Shown here: positions 8,564-20,190 of the stretch, in pieces
Numbering within the stretch: the stretch's first letter is position 1
Layout: every line of letters starts with the position of its first letter
Source of the DNA: Amblyomma americanum
Lineage: Eukaryota > Arthropoda > Arachnida > Ixodida > Ixodidae
Assembly: GCF_052857255.1 (NCBI RefSeq)
Contig: NW_027526681.1
Location: 85,641-149,640, forward strand
Length of the DNA: 64,000 nucleotides
Reading direction: 5' to 3'
The notes under the pieces: generated by a model
The model's input: only the letters and a program-made list of their open reading frames with translations
What the model was told of the DNA's origin: nothing
The model's database searches: none
Program-made: the position numbers and the translations under genes

Positions 8564-11392
8564 CACTCTACTGAACTGAATGAACCGATTCCGCCAAGCA
8601 ATCGTCATTCACCCGCACTCATCAACATCGCTTTTACTAATATACGGAGTATTCTACCTAAACGCCATCAGGTTCACAGTTTCATTGAAGTCACAGACGC
8701 CGATATGGTCATACTCACAGAAACTTGGCTGCACCCAGAGATAGAAAACCACGAATTGTTCCCTTCAGACTTCCATTTCACCACATACCGCAAAGATCGC
8801 ACTAACCGAAAAGGGGGAGGAGTTCTAATAGCCGTTCGTAACACTCTGCAGTCCTCGATTATCCGGCATGATAATATCCTAGAAATGATCTGGGTATGCC
8901 TTCACAACGCCTCCGGAAAGCTAGTGTTCGGTGTCTGCTATAGACCCCCAGACAGTCACGTATCATTCCCCGATTCCCTACGCCATGAATTAACGATTAT
9001 GAGGAATGAATATCCCAAAGCACCCATATTTCTTTTTGGTGATTTCAATTACCCACAAATTAACTGGTCATTGCTCTCGACCCTAAGTTCGACACCTGCA
9101 AACGAACAGAAACTTTTTCTAGAACTAACCCTTGACTTTAACCTTCAGCAAGTGATAACAAGTCCAACGAGAGGAGACAACATCCTAGATCTTTTGCTCA
9201 CAAGTCACCCGGACGACGTAAAATCCATTACTGTCCTTCCTGGATTAAGCGACCACAACCTTGTTCACATCTCTATGACGCTACCTTTAAAGAAGAAATC
9301 ACCAACCAGCAAACTGATAAAAGACTACAAAAGGGCTGATTTTGATGCTATGAACAATGATCTTGAAAAATTTTTCGACAACTTTCGTTGCACCTATCTA
9401 AATCGCTCTCCTAACTCGAACTGGAATTTGTACAAAGACACCCTACTACATTTGGAAAGTAAGCACGTTCCAACACTACTTATTAAATCAGATACCAAGA
9501 ATCAATGGTTTAACAAACGCCTCAAGTCTCTCCTTGGCAAAAAGAAGCGCCTGTATCGAACAGCAAAACTTCAAAATAGTCACTTAGCATGGGAAAAATA
9601 TCGCTTGTGCGCCCAACAGTATACCACAGAACTGACAAGTGCTAAAGATAAGTTTTACTCTCAAGATTTACTATCAATCCTTCACTCTAACCCCAACAAA
9701 TTCTGGCGCATGCTATCTAATAAACCACAAGATCGCCATGTACAACTCCTAGATGCTGATGGAGAACCAATCAAAAGCGATGACTGTGCGACCGCGCTCA
9801 ACAATTACTTTACGTCAGTTTTTTCCGCTGCTAACGTTGCTGCTAATGAACACATTCCAGAAATCTCACTCTCAGAAATGCCTAAAATCGAAATTAACCC
9901 TGATGGTGTATCACAGCTTATTGCCTCACTGAAAATATCTACATCTGCCGGCTGCGATCAAATTAACAGTAAGCTACTAAAAAATACCATTTCGTTGTCT
10001 AGCCACGTACTGCATCTAATTTTTACGCAATCCTTAGATACCGGGATTGTCCCTGACGATTGGAAAAAAGCTCAAATTACACCCATATTTAAAGCGGATG
10101 ACCGCACGTGCCCTAACAACTATCGTCCCATTTCCCTCACTAGTATACCGTCTAAACTACTTGAGCACATTATTTTTTCCAATCTTATGACCCACCTAGA
10201 ATCAATGAACTTTTTCTATCCGAATCAACACGGCTTCCGGAAGCAGCTGTCATGTGAGACCCAGCTCGCCGAATTCACCCACGACATTCTACAATACTTA
10301 GATAACCTTGTCCAGATCGACGCTATCTTTCTCGACTTTTCAAAAGCATTTGATCGTGTTTCCCATAATCTTCTTCTTTTTAAGTTGTCATCGCTCGGCA
10401 TTCCACAAACTTTGCTCTCCTGGCTAGAGCAGTTCCTTAAGGGACGTAAGCAGTTCACCTGTGTTAATAACTGTCGCTCAGCTTTTTCCGACGTAACATC
10501 CGGCGTACCTCAAGGTGCAGGCTTATCACCTCTTTTATTCCTCATCTACATCAATGACCTACCGATCAACACAAAATCAACGCTACGTTTATTCGCAGAT
10601 GACTGCGTAATTTACAGCCCCATCCACGGCGCTAGCGCCATTGCCGCTCTTCAACAGGATCTAACCACTATCTCAGCGTGGTGTGACAAATGGCACATGC
10701 CTCTTAATCTAAATAAATGCCACTCCATATCATTCTCTCGCAAAAACACAGTTATTGATAGCACTTACAACATAAAATCGGTCGCCGTCACGAGAACATC
10801 ATCTTATAAATACCTAGGAGTACACATCACATCATCGCTGTCATGGACAACACACATTCAGACCATCTGTTCCAAAGCATCACGCACACTTGGTTTTCTC
10901 CGGCGCAATCTAAAATCTGCATCACCTGAAGTAAAAAAGTTGGCATACATAACATTCGTACGTCCTAAATTGGAGTACGCGTCATCTGTCTGGCATCCAT
11001 CACAATCGTATCTCATCTCAGACCTTGAAGCCATTCAAAATCGCGCCGCCCGTTTTATTACTTCGCAGTACTCAAGAAATACCAGCGTAACATTACTAAA
11101 ACGATCCCTCGGCCTTCAAACACTAGCAACTCGCCGTGTTATTTCCCGTCTATGCCTCTTTCACTCTTTCTTTTATCGCTCACCAAGACATTTGTTGCTG
11201 CAGCCACCCCCACGTACTTCATCCCGCCTAAACCACAGTAACCCAATCGCACGCATTAAAACCCGCACCTCCGCAATGAGCAGTTCATTTTTTCCCGACG
11301 CCATAGTGCTCTGGAATGGCCTTCCCGACAACGTAATAACATGCTCCGATCGCCGCCTTTTCCGCGAGAAACTGGCTAATCACTTCTCATAA
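8564..11392 (+). CDS. LINE ORF2 polyprotein: APE endonuclease and reverse transcriptase
   Basis: ORF2 nicks the target and copies the element RNA in place. The first AUG is at 8705 (895 codons), but the open frame starts right after the ORF1 stop. The 47 codons before that AUG include INIAFTNIRSILPK, which resembles the first conserved endonuclease block with its Asn, so I extend the start to 8564. Numbering from 8705: ETWL with E6; VCYRPP; GDFN with D113 and N115; SDH with D183 and H184. The reverse transcriptase starts near 452 (DWKKAQITPIF) and has LDFSKAFD with D544, SGVPQGAGLSPLLF and FADD at 630-633. The C-terminal part ends near VLWNGLPDNV. No stop or missing catalytic residue was seen, and no RNase H domain. 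Length fits CR1/L2 ORF2. Confidence 0.92.
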   Translation, partial: HSTELNEPIPPSNRHSPALINIAFTNIRSILPKRHQVHSFIEVTDADMVILTETWLHPEIENHELFPSDFHFTTYRKDRTNRKGGGVLIAVRNTLQSSIIRHDNILEMIWVCLHNASGKLVFGVCYRPPDSHVSFPDSLRHELTIMRNEYPKAPIFLFGDFNYPQINWSLLSTLSSTPANEQKLFLELTLDFNLQQVITSPTRGDNILDLLLTSHPDDVKSITVLPGLSDHNLVHISMTLPLKKKSPTSKLIKDYKRADFDAMNNDLEKFFDNFRCTYLNRSPNSNWNLYKDTLLHLESKHVPTLLIKSDTKNQWFNKRLKSLLGKKKRLYRTAKLQNSHLAWEKYRLCAQQYTTELTSAKDKFYSQDLLSILHSNPNKFWRMLSNKPQDRHVQLLDADGEPIKSDDCATALNNYFTSVFSAANVAANEHIPEISLSEMPKIEINPDGVSQLIASLKISTSAGCDQINSKLLKNTISLSSHVLHLIFTQSLDTGIVPDDWKKAQITPIFKADDRTCPNNYRPISLTSIPSKLLEHIIFSNLMTHLESMNFFYPNQHGFRKQLSCETQLAEFTHDILQYLDNLVQIDAIFLDFSKAFDRVSHNLLLFKLSSLGIPQTLLSWLEQFLKGRKQFTCVNNCRSAFSDVTSGVPQGAGLSPLLFLIYINDLPINTKSTLRLFADDCVIYSPIHGASAIAALQQDLTTISAWCDKWHMPLNLNKCHSISFSRKNTVIDSTYNIKSVAVTRTSSYKYLGVHITSSLSWTTHIQTICSKASRTLGFLRRNLKSASPEVKKLAYITFVRPKLEYASSVWHPSQSYLISDLEAIQNRAARFITSQYSRNTSVTLLKRSLGLQTLATRRVISRLCLFHSFFYRSPRHLLLQPPPRTSSRLNHSNPIARIKTRTSAMSSSFFPDAIVLWNGLPDNVITCSDRRLFREKLANHFS

Positions 11393-11605
11393 ACATATTC
11401 ATACTGCGACACCGAAGTGCCAATTGTTCCTTGTTTTCTTTTTGTATGTTTATTTCTTGCTTTTAGTTTGTATATTATTGTACACTTTTTTGGTACCCCG
11501 TGTATTTTTCCCCCTTTCTTTCTTTTGTGTTCTCTGCTACTACCCTCCAACCTGTATGTACGCCCCCCCTTATGTAATGCCTTCGGGCCTTTAAGGGACA
11601 AATAA
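11393..11605 (+). other. LINE 3' UTR
   Basis: T-rich noncoding sequence between the ORF2 stop and the tail, with AATAAA at 11601-11606 at its end. Short frames on both strands here (73 and 62 codons) have no recognisable domain. Confidence 0.8.
11567..11597 (+). other. Predicted 3' stem-loop with UUCG tetraloop
   Basis: An outer stem CCCTTA (11567-11572) with TAAGGG (11592-11597) encloses GCC-TTCG-GGC at 11579-11588, a C(UUCG)G tetraloop that is very stable in RNA. Lying next to the 3' end, it resembles the 3' hairpins that L2-type reverse transcriptases recognise on their own RNA. The role is inferred. Confidence 0.6.
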
Positions 11606-11625
11606 ATGAAATGAAATGAAATGAA
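11606..11625 (+). repeat. LINE 3' tail (ATGAA)4
   Basis: Four ATGAA units end the element in place of a poly(A) tract, as in CR1/L2-type elements. The last bases overlap AAAGCATG of the satellite, so the junction is uncertain by one or two bases. Confidence 0.9.
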
Positions 11626-11875
11626 AGCATGTATTCGTGCTTAATACAACGAAACAAGCTGTTTTAGACCGAAACGAGCTAAATCTGAACACATCGGTTT
11701 TACAAGTGTTCCTCTGATACGCGTCAAAACTTTTTCTCTTATAACTGCGCGAAAAGCATGTATTCTTGCTTAATACAGCGAAACAAGCTGTTTTAGACCG
11801 AAACGAGCTAAATCACAACACATCGGTTTTACAAGTGTTCCTCTGATACGCGTCAAAACTTTTTCTCTTATAACT

Positions 11876-12004
11876 GCGCGAAAAGCATGTATTCTTGCTT
11901 AATACAGCGAAACAAGCTGTTTTAGACCGAAATGAGCATTTAGCTCATTTCGGTCTAAAACAGCTTGTTTCGCTGTATTAGGCAAGAATACATGCTTTTC
12001 GCGC
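11876..12004. repeat. Satellite hairpin, copy 3
   Basis: 62-bp arms and ATTTA loop; right arm TATTAGGC (one wobble). It is the first hairpin after the LINE. Its distance to copy 2 equals one 1,611-bp unit once both elements are removed. Confidence 0.97.
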
Positions 12005-13486
12005 TAAATCACAACATATCGGTTTTACAAATGTTCCACGTGATACTCGTCAAAAATTTTTCTCTTATAACTGCGCGAAAAGCATGTATTCGTGCTTAAT
12101 ACAACGAAACAAGCTGTTTTAGACCGAAACGAGCTAAATCACAACACATCGGTTTTACAAGTCTCTCTCTAATACGCAAAACTTTTTCTCTTATAACAGC
12201 GCGAAAAGCATGTATTCTTGCTTAATACAACGAAACAAGCTGTTTTAGACCGAAACGAGCTAAATCTGAACACATAGGTTTTACAAGTATCCAAGTGATA
12301 CTCGTCAAAACTTTTTCTCTTATAACTGCGCGAAAAGCATGTATTCTTGCTTAATACAACGAAACAAGCTGTTTTAGACCGAAACGAGCTAAATCACAAC
12401 ACATCGGTTTTACAAGTGTCTCTCTGATACGCGTCAAATCTTTTTCTCTTACAACTGCGCGAAAAGCATGTATTCTTGCTTAATACAGCGAAACAAGCTG
12501 TTTTAGACCGAAACGAGCTAAATCACAACACATCGGTATTACAAGTGTTCCACGTGATACTCGTCAAAAATTTTTCTCTTATAACTGCGCGAAAAGCATG
12601 TATTCGTGCTTAATACAACGAAACAAGCTGTTTTAGACCGAAACGAGCTAAATCTAAACACATCGGTTTTACAAGTATCCACGTGATACTCGTCAAAACT
12701 TTTTCTCTTATAACTGCGCGAAAAGCATGTATTCGTGCTTAATACAACGAAACAAGCTGTTTTAGACAGAAACGAGCTAAATCACAACATATCGGTTTTA
12801 CAAGTGTCTCTGATACGCGTCAAAACTTTTTCTTCTATAACTGCGCGTAAAGCATGTATTCGTGCTTAATACAACGAAACAAGCTGTTTTAGACCGAAAT
12901 GAGCTAAATCACAACACATCGGTTTTACAAGTGTTCCTCTGATACGCGTCAAAACTTTTTCTCTTATAACTGCGCGAAAAGAATGTATTCTTGCTTAATA
13001 CAGCGAAACAAGCTGTTTTAGACCGAAACGAGCTAAATCACAACACATCGGTATTACAAGTGTTCCACGTGATACTCGTCAAAACTTTTTCTCTTATAAC
13101 TGCGCGAAAAGCATGTATTCGTGCTTAATACAACGAAACAAGCTGTTTTAGACAGAAACGAGCTAAATCACAACATATCGGTTTTACAAGTGTCTCTGAT
13201 ACGCGTCAAAACTTTTTCTTCTATAACTGCGCGTAAAGCATGTATTCGTGCTTAATACAACGAAACAAGCTGTTTTAGACCGAAACGAGCTAAATCTGAA
13301 CACATCGGTTTTACAAGTGTTCCTCTGATACGCGTCAAAACTTTTTCTCTTATAACTGCGCGAAAAGCATGTATTCTTGCTTAATACAGCGAAACAAGCT
13401 GTTTTAGACCGAAACGAGCTAAATCACAACACATCGGTTTTACAAGTGTTCCTCTGATACGCGTCAAAACTTTTTCTCTTATAACT

Positions 13487-13615
13487 GCGCGAAAAGCATG
13501 TATTCTTGCTTAATACAGCGAAACAAGCTGTTTTAGACCGAAATGAGCATTTAGCTCATTTCGGTCTAAAACAGCTTGTTTCGCTGTATTAGGCAAGAAT
13601 ACATGCTTTTCGCGC
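13487..13615. repeat. Satellite hairpin, copy 4
   Basis: 62-bp arms and ATTTA loop; right arm TATTAGGC. It lies exactly 1,611 bp after copy 3. Confidence 0.97.
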
Positions 13616-14067
13616 TAAATCACAACATATCGGTTTTACAAATGTTCCACGTGATACTCGTCAAAAATTTTTCTCTTATAACTGCGCGAAAAGCATGTAT
13701 TCGTGCTTAATACAACGAAACAAGCTGTTTTAGACCGAAACGAGCTAAATCACAACACATCGGTTTTACAAGTCTCTCTCTAATACGCAAAACTTTTTCT
13801 CTTATAACAGCGCGAAAAGCATGTATTCTTGCTTAATACAACGAAACAAGCTGTTTTAGACCGAAACGAGCTAAATCTGAACACATAGGTTTTACAAGTA
13901 TCCACGTGATACTCGTCAAAACTTTTTCTCTTATAACTGCGCGAAAAGCATGTATTCTTGCTTAATACAACGAAACAAGCTGTTTTAGACCGAAACGAGC
14001 TAAATCACAACACATCGGTTTTACAAGTGTTCCTCTGATACGCGTCAAAACTTTTTCTCTTATAACT

Positions 14068-14196
14068 GCGCGAAAAGCATGTATTCTTGCTTAATACAGC
14101 GAAACAAGCTGTTTTAGACCGAAATGAGCATTTAGCTCATTTCGGTCTAAAACAGCTTGTTTCGCTGTATTAGGCAAGAATACATGCTTTTCGCGC
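14068..14196. repeat. Satellite hairpin, copy 5
   Basis: 62-bp arms and ATTTA loop; right arm TATTAGGC. It lies 581 bp after copy 4. Confidence 0.97.
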
Positions 14197-16580
14197 TAAA
14201 TCACAACATATCGGTTTTACAAATGTTCCACGTGATACTCGTCAAATATTTTTCTCTTATAACTGCGCGAAAAGCATGTATTCGTGCTTAATACAACGAA
14301 ACAAGCTGTTTTAGACCGAAACGAGCTAAATCACAACACATCGGTTTTACAAGTCTCTCTCTAATACGCAAAACTTTTTCTCTTATAACAGCGCGAAAAG
14401 CATGTATTCTTGCTTAATACAACGAAACAAGCTGTTTTAGACCGAAACGAGCTAAATCTGAACACATAGGTTTTACAAGTATCCACGTGATACTCGTCAA
14501 AACTTTTTCTCTTATAACTGCGCGAAAAGCATGTATTCTTGCTTAATACAACGAAGCAAGCTGTTTTAGACCGAAACGAGCTAAATCACAACACATCGGT
14601 TTTAGAAGTGTCTCTGATACGCGTCAAAACTTTTTCTCTTATAACTGCGCGAAAAGCATGTATTCTTGCTTAATACAGCGAAACAAGCTGTTTTAGACCG
14701 AAACGAGCTAAATCACAACACATCGGTTTTACAAGTGTTCCTCTGATACGCGTCAAAACTTTTTCTCTTATAACTGCGCGAAAAGCATGTATTCTTGCTT
14801 AATACAGCGAAACAAGCTGTTTTAGACCGAAATGAGCTAAATCACAACACATCGGTTTTACAAGTGTTCCTCTGATAGGCGTCAAAACTTTTTCTCTTAT
14901 AACTGCGCGAAATGCATGTATTCTTGCTTAATACAGCGAAACAACCTGTTTTAGACCGAAACGAGCTAAATCACAACACATCGGTATTACAAGTGTTCCA
15001 CGTGATACTCGTCAAAACTTTTTCTCTTATAACTGCGCGAAAAGCATGTATTCGTGCTTAATACAACGAAACAAGCTGTTTTAGACAGAAACGAGCTAAA
15101 TCACAACATATCGGTTTTACAAGTGTCTCTGATACGCGTCAAAACTTTTTCTTCTATAACTGCGCGTAAAGCATGTATTCGTGCTTAATACAACGAAACA
15201 AGCTGTTTTAGACCGAAACGAGCTAAATCTGAACACATCGGTTTTACAAGTGTTCCTCTGATACGCGTCAAAACTTTTTCTCTTATAACTGCGCGAAAAG
15301 CATGTATTCTTGCTTAATACAACGAAACAAGCTGTTTTAGACCGAAACGAGCTAAATCACAACACATCGGTTTTACAAGTGTTCCTCTGATACGCGTCAA
15401 AACTTTTTCTCTTATAACTGCGCGAAAAGCATGTATTCTTGCTTAATACAGCGAAACAAGCTGTTTTAGACCGAAACGAGCTAAATCACAACACATCGGT
15501 TTTACAAGTGTTCCTCTGATACGCGTCAAAACTTTTTCTCTTATAACTGCGCGAAAAGCATGTATTCTTGCTTAATACAGCGAAACAAGCTGTTTTAGAC
15601 CGAAATGAGCTAAATCACAACACATCGGTTTTACAAGTGCTCCTCTGATACGCGTCAAAACTTTTTCTCTTATAACTGCGCGAAAAGCATGTATTCTTGC
15701 TTAATACAGCGAAACAAGCTGTTTTAGACCGAAACGAGCTAAATCACAACACATCGGTATTACGTGTTCCACGTGATACTCGTCAAAACTTTTTCTCTTA
15801 TAACTGCGCGAAAAGCATGTATTCTTGCTTAATACAGCGAAACAAGCTGTTTTAGACCGAAACGAGCTAAATCACAACACCTCGGTTTTACAAGTGTTCC
15901 TCTGATACGCGTCAAAACTTTTTCTCTTATAACTGCGCGAAAAGCATGTATTCTTGCTTAATACAACGAAACAAGCTGTTTTAGACCGAAACGAGCTAAA
16001 TCACAACACATCGGTTTTACAAGTGTTCCTCTGATACGCGTCAAAACTTTTTCTCTTATAACTGCGCGAAAAGCATGTATTCTTGCTTAATACAGCGAAA
16101 CAAGCTGTTTTAGACCGAAACGAGCTAAATCACAACACATCGGTTTTACAAGTGTTCCTCTGATACGCGTCAAAACTTTTTCTCTTATAACTGCGCGAAA
16201 AGCATGTATTCTTGCTTAATACAGCGAAACAAGCTGTTTTAGACCGAAATGAGCTAAATCACAACACATCAGTTTTACAAGTGTTCCTCTGATACGCGTC
16301 AAAACTTTTTCTCTTATAACTGCGCGAAAAGCATGTATTCTTGCTTAATACAGCGAAACAAGCTGTTTTAGACCGAAACGAGCTAAATCACAACACATCG
16401 GTATTACAAGTGTTCCACGTGATACTCGTCAAAACTTTTTCTCTTATAACTGCGCGAAAAGCATGTATTCTTGCTTAATACAGCGAAACAAGCTGTTTTA
16501 GACCGAAACGAGCTAAATCACAACACATCGGTTTTACAAGTGTTCCTCTGATACGCGTCAAAACTTTTTCTCTTATAACT

Positions 16581-16709
16581 GCGCGAAAAGCATGTATTCT
16601 TGCTTAATACAGCGAAACAAGCTGTTTTAGACCGAAATGAGCATTTAGCTCATTTCGGTCTAAAACAGCTTGTTTCGCTGTATTAAGCAAGAATACATGC
16701 TTTTCGCGC
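16581..16709. repeat. Satellite hairpin, copy 6
   Basis: 62-bp arms and ATTTA loop; right arm TATTAAGC (perfect stem). It is followed by ATATCAATTTTAC in place of ATATCGGTTTTAC, a marker shared with copies 12 to 15. Confidence 0.97.
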
Positions 16710-17540
16710 TAAATCACAACATATCAATTTTACAAATGTTCCACGTGATACTCGTCAAAAATTTTTCTCTTATAACTGCGCGAAAAGCATGTATTCGTGC
16801 TTAATACAACGAAACAAGCTGTTTTAGACCGAAACGAGCTAAATCACAACACATCGGTTTTACAAGTCTCTCTCTAATACGCAAAACTTTTTCTCTTATA
16901 ACAGCGCGAAAAGCATGTATTCTTGCTTAATACAACGAAACAAGCTGTTTTAGACCGAAACGAGCTAAATCTGAACACATAGGTTTTACAAGTATCCACG
17001 TGATACTCGTCAAAACTTTTTCTCTTATAACTGCGCGAAAAGCATGTATTCTTGCTTAATACAACGAAACAAGCTGTTTTAGACCGAAACGAGCTAAATC
17101 ACAACACATCGGTTTTACAAGTGTCTCTCTGATACGCGTCAAATCTTTTTCTCTTACAACTGCGCGAAAAGCATGTATTCTTGCTTAATACAGCGAAACA
17201 AGCTGTTTTAGACCGAAACGAGCTAAATCTGAACACATCGGTTTTACAACTGTCCCTGTGACACGCGTCAAAACTTTTTCTCTTATAACTGCGCGAAAAG
17301 CATGTATTCTTGCTTAATACAGCGAAACAAGTTGTTTTAGACCGAAACGAGTGAAATCACAACACATCGGTATTACAAGTGTTCCACGTGATATTCGTCA
17401 AAAATTTTTCTCATAACTGCGCGAAAAGCATGTATTCGTGCTTAATACAACGAAACAAGCTGTTTTAGACCGAAACAAGCTAAATCTGAACACATCGGTT
17501 TTACAAGTATCCACGTGATACTCGTCAAAACTTTTTCTCT

Positions 17541-20190
17541 TATAAGTGCGCGAAAAGCATGTATTCTTGCTTAATACAACGAAACAAGCTGTTTTAGACC
17601 GAAATGAGCTAAATCACAACACATCGGTTTTACAAGTGTCTCTCTAATACGCGTCAAAACTTTTTCTCTTATAACTGCGCGAAAAGCATGTATTCTTGCT
17701 TAATACAGCGAAACAAGCTGTTTTAGACCGAAACGAGCTAAATCACAACACAAAGGTTTTACAAGTGTTCCTCTGATACGCGTCAAAACTTTTTCTCTTA
17801 TAACTGCGCGAAAAGCATGTATTCTTGCTTAATACAACGAAACAAGCTGTTTTAGACCGAAACGAGCTAAATCACAACACATCGGTTTTACAAGTGTTCC
17901 TCTGTTACGCGTCTAATCTTTTTCTCCTATAACTGCGCGAAAAGCATGTATTCGTGCTTAATACTGCGAAACAAGCTGTTTTAGACCAAAACGAGCTAGA
18001 TCTGAACACATCGGTTTTCCAAGTGTCCATGTGATACGCGTCAAAACTTTTTCTCTTATAACTGCGCGAAAAGCATGTATTCGTGCTTAATACAACGAAA
18101 CAAGCTGTTTTAGTCCGAAAAGAGGTAAATCTGAACACATCGGTTTTACAAGTGTTCCTCTGATACGCGTCAAAACTTGTTCTCTTATAACTGCGCGAAA
18201 AGCTTGTATTCTTGCTTAATACAACAAAACAAGCTGTTTTAGTCCGAAACGAGCCAAATCACAACACATCGGTATTACAAGTGTTCCACGTGATACTCGT
18301 CAAAACGTCTTCTCTTATAACTGCGCGAAAAGTATGTATTCGTGCTTAATACAACGAAACAAGCTGTTTTAGACCAAAACGAGCTAGATCTGAACACATC
18401 AGTTTTACAAGTGTACATGTGATACGCGTCAAAACTTTTTCTCTTATAACTGCGCGAAAAGCACGTGTTCTTGCTTATTACAGCGAAACAAGATGTTTTA
18501 GACCGAAACGAGCTAAATCACAACACCTCGGTTTTACAAGTGTTCCTCTGATACGCGTCAAAACGTTTTCTTCTATAACTGCGCGTAAAGCATGTATTCG
18601 TGCTTAATACAACGAAACAAGGTGTTTTTAGACCGAAACGAGCTAAATCACAACACATCGGTTTTACAAGTGTTCCTCTGATACGCGTCTAACTTTTTCT
18701 CTTATAACTGCGCAAAAAGCATGTATTCGTGCTTAATACAACGAAACAAGCTGTTTTAGACCGAAACGAGCTAAATCTGAACACATCGGTTTTACAAGTG
18801 TCCCTGTGACACGCGTCAAAACTTTTTCTCTTATAACTGCGCGAAAAGCATGTATTCTTGCTTAATACAGCGAAACAAGCTGTTTTTAGACCGAAACGAG
18901 GTAAATCTGAACACATCGGTTTTACAAGTGTCCTTGTGACCGTGCCTTTAAAACTTTTTCTCTTATAACTGCGCGAAAAAGCATGTATTCTTGCTTAATA
19001 CAGCGAAACAAGCTGTTTTAGACCGAAACGAGCTAAATCACAACAAATCGGTTTTTGGCAAGTGTTATTCTGATACGCGTCAACTCTTTTTTCTCTTATA
19101 ACTGCGCGAAAAGCATGTATTCGTGCTTAGTCCAACGAAACAAGCTGTTTTAGACCGAAACGAGGTAAATCTGAACACATCGGTTTTACAAGTGTGCCTG
19201 AGACATGCCTTTAAAACTTTTTCTCTTATCACTGCGCGAAAACGCATGTATTCTTGCTTAATACAGCGAAACAAGCTGGTTTTAGACCGAAACGAGCTAA
19301 ATCACAACACATCGGTTTTACAAGTGTTCCTCTGATACGCGTCTAACTTTTTCTCTTATTACTGCGCGAAAAGCATGTATTCGTGCTTAATACAACGAAA
19401 CAAGCTGTTTTAGACCAAAACGAGCTAGATCTGAACACATCGGTTTTACAAGTGTCCCCTTGTGATACGCGTCAAAACTTTTTCTCTTATAACTGCGCGA
19501 AAAGCATGTTGTTCGTGCTTAATACAACGAAAGCAAGCTGTTTTAGTCTGAAAAGAGTTAATCTGACACATCGGTTTTACAAGTGTTCCTCTGATACGCG
19601 TCAAAACTTTTTCTCTTATAACTGCGCGAAAGCATGTATTCTTGCTTAATACAACGAAACCAAGCTGTTTTAGACCGAAACGAGCTAAATCACAACACAT
19701 CGGTTTTACAAGTGTCTCTCTGATACGCGTCAAAACTTTTTCTTCTATAACTCCGCGTAAGCATGTATTCTTGCTTAATACAACGAAACCAAGCTGTTTT
19801 AGACCGAAACGAGCTAATATCTGAACACATCGGTTTTACAAGTGTTCCTCTGATACGCGTCAAAACTTTTTCTCTTATAACTGCGCGAAAAGCATGTATT
19901 CTTGCTCAATACAGCGAAACAAGCTGTTTTAGACCGAAATGAGCTAAATCACAACACATCGGTTTTAAAAGTGTTCCTGATACGCGTCAAAACTTTTTTC
20001 TTATAACTGCGCGAAAAGCATGTATTCTTGCTTAATACAGCGAAACAAGCTGTTTTAGACCGAAACGAGCTAAATCACAACACATCGGTATTACAAGTGT
20101 TCCACGTGATACTCGTCAAAAATTTTTCTCTTATAACTGCGCGAAAAGCATGTATCGTGCTTAATACAACGAAACAAGCTGTTTTAGACC
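17541..20190. repeat. Divergent satellite variant block, rich in indels
   Basis: Monomers here carry GACCAAAACGAGCTAGATC, AGTCCGAAAAGAGGTAAATC, GTCCATGTGATACGCGTC and GTGACGTGCCTTTAAAAC. The same order recurs from about 40.8 to 43.1 kb (offset near 23,030) and in part at 44.3-45.8 kb. About 18,600-20,300 has many one-base indels that the 41.6-43.0 kb copy lacks, for example GGTGTTTTTAGACC against GGTGTTTTAGACC and GACCGTGCC against GACGTGCC. There is no hairpin and no gene. Confidence 0.93.

Larger units (their letters stand above)
6977..11623 (+). mobile_element. CR1/L2-like non-LTR retrotransposon (about 4.65 kb)
   Basis: In order: 300-bp 5' tandem repeats, ORF1 with a 2A-like motif, coiled coil and RNA-binding core, ORF2 with APE endonuclease and reverse transcriptase, a short 3' UTR with a stem-loop, then AATAAA and (ATGAA)4. 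An APE-type ORF2 with FADD, no RNase H domain and a short microsatellite tail points to the CR1/L2 branch of the Jockey superfamily; the clade is not settled. The satellite reads CTATAACTG before it and AAAGCATGTATTCG after it. Sister repeats have CGCGT between these, so insertion removed 5 bp and left no target-site duplication. ORF2 has no stop codon, and the only defect seen is a one-base shift in ORF1, so the insertion looks young. Confidence 0.92.
11624..17540. repeat. Satellite array, left-hand HOR type, after the LINE
   Basis: The phase resumes with AAAGCATGTATTCG. Hairpins at 11876 and 13487 are 1,611 bp apart (12 monomers plus the 67-bp inverted piece); the next, at 14068, is 581 bp on (4 monomers plus 67 bp). 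About 11780-14550 recurs at 22560-25330 with a constant offset of 10,775 bp. From about 14601 on, the order matches the 3.7-kb HOR family further right, starting from TTTAGAAGTGTCTCTG. No genes are seen. Confidence 0.96.

Noticed and set aside
11380..11657. Short frames on both strands in the LINE 3' UTR
   Set aside because: They are low-complexity and cross the element tail into satellite; no domain is seen.
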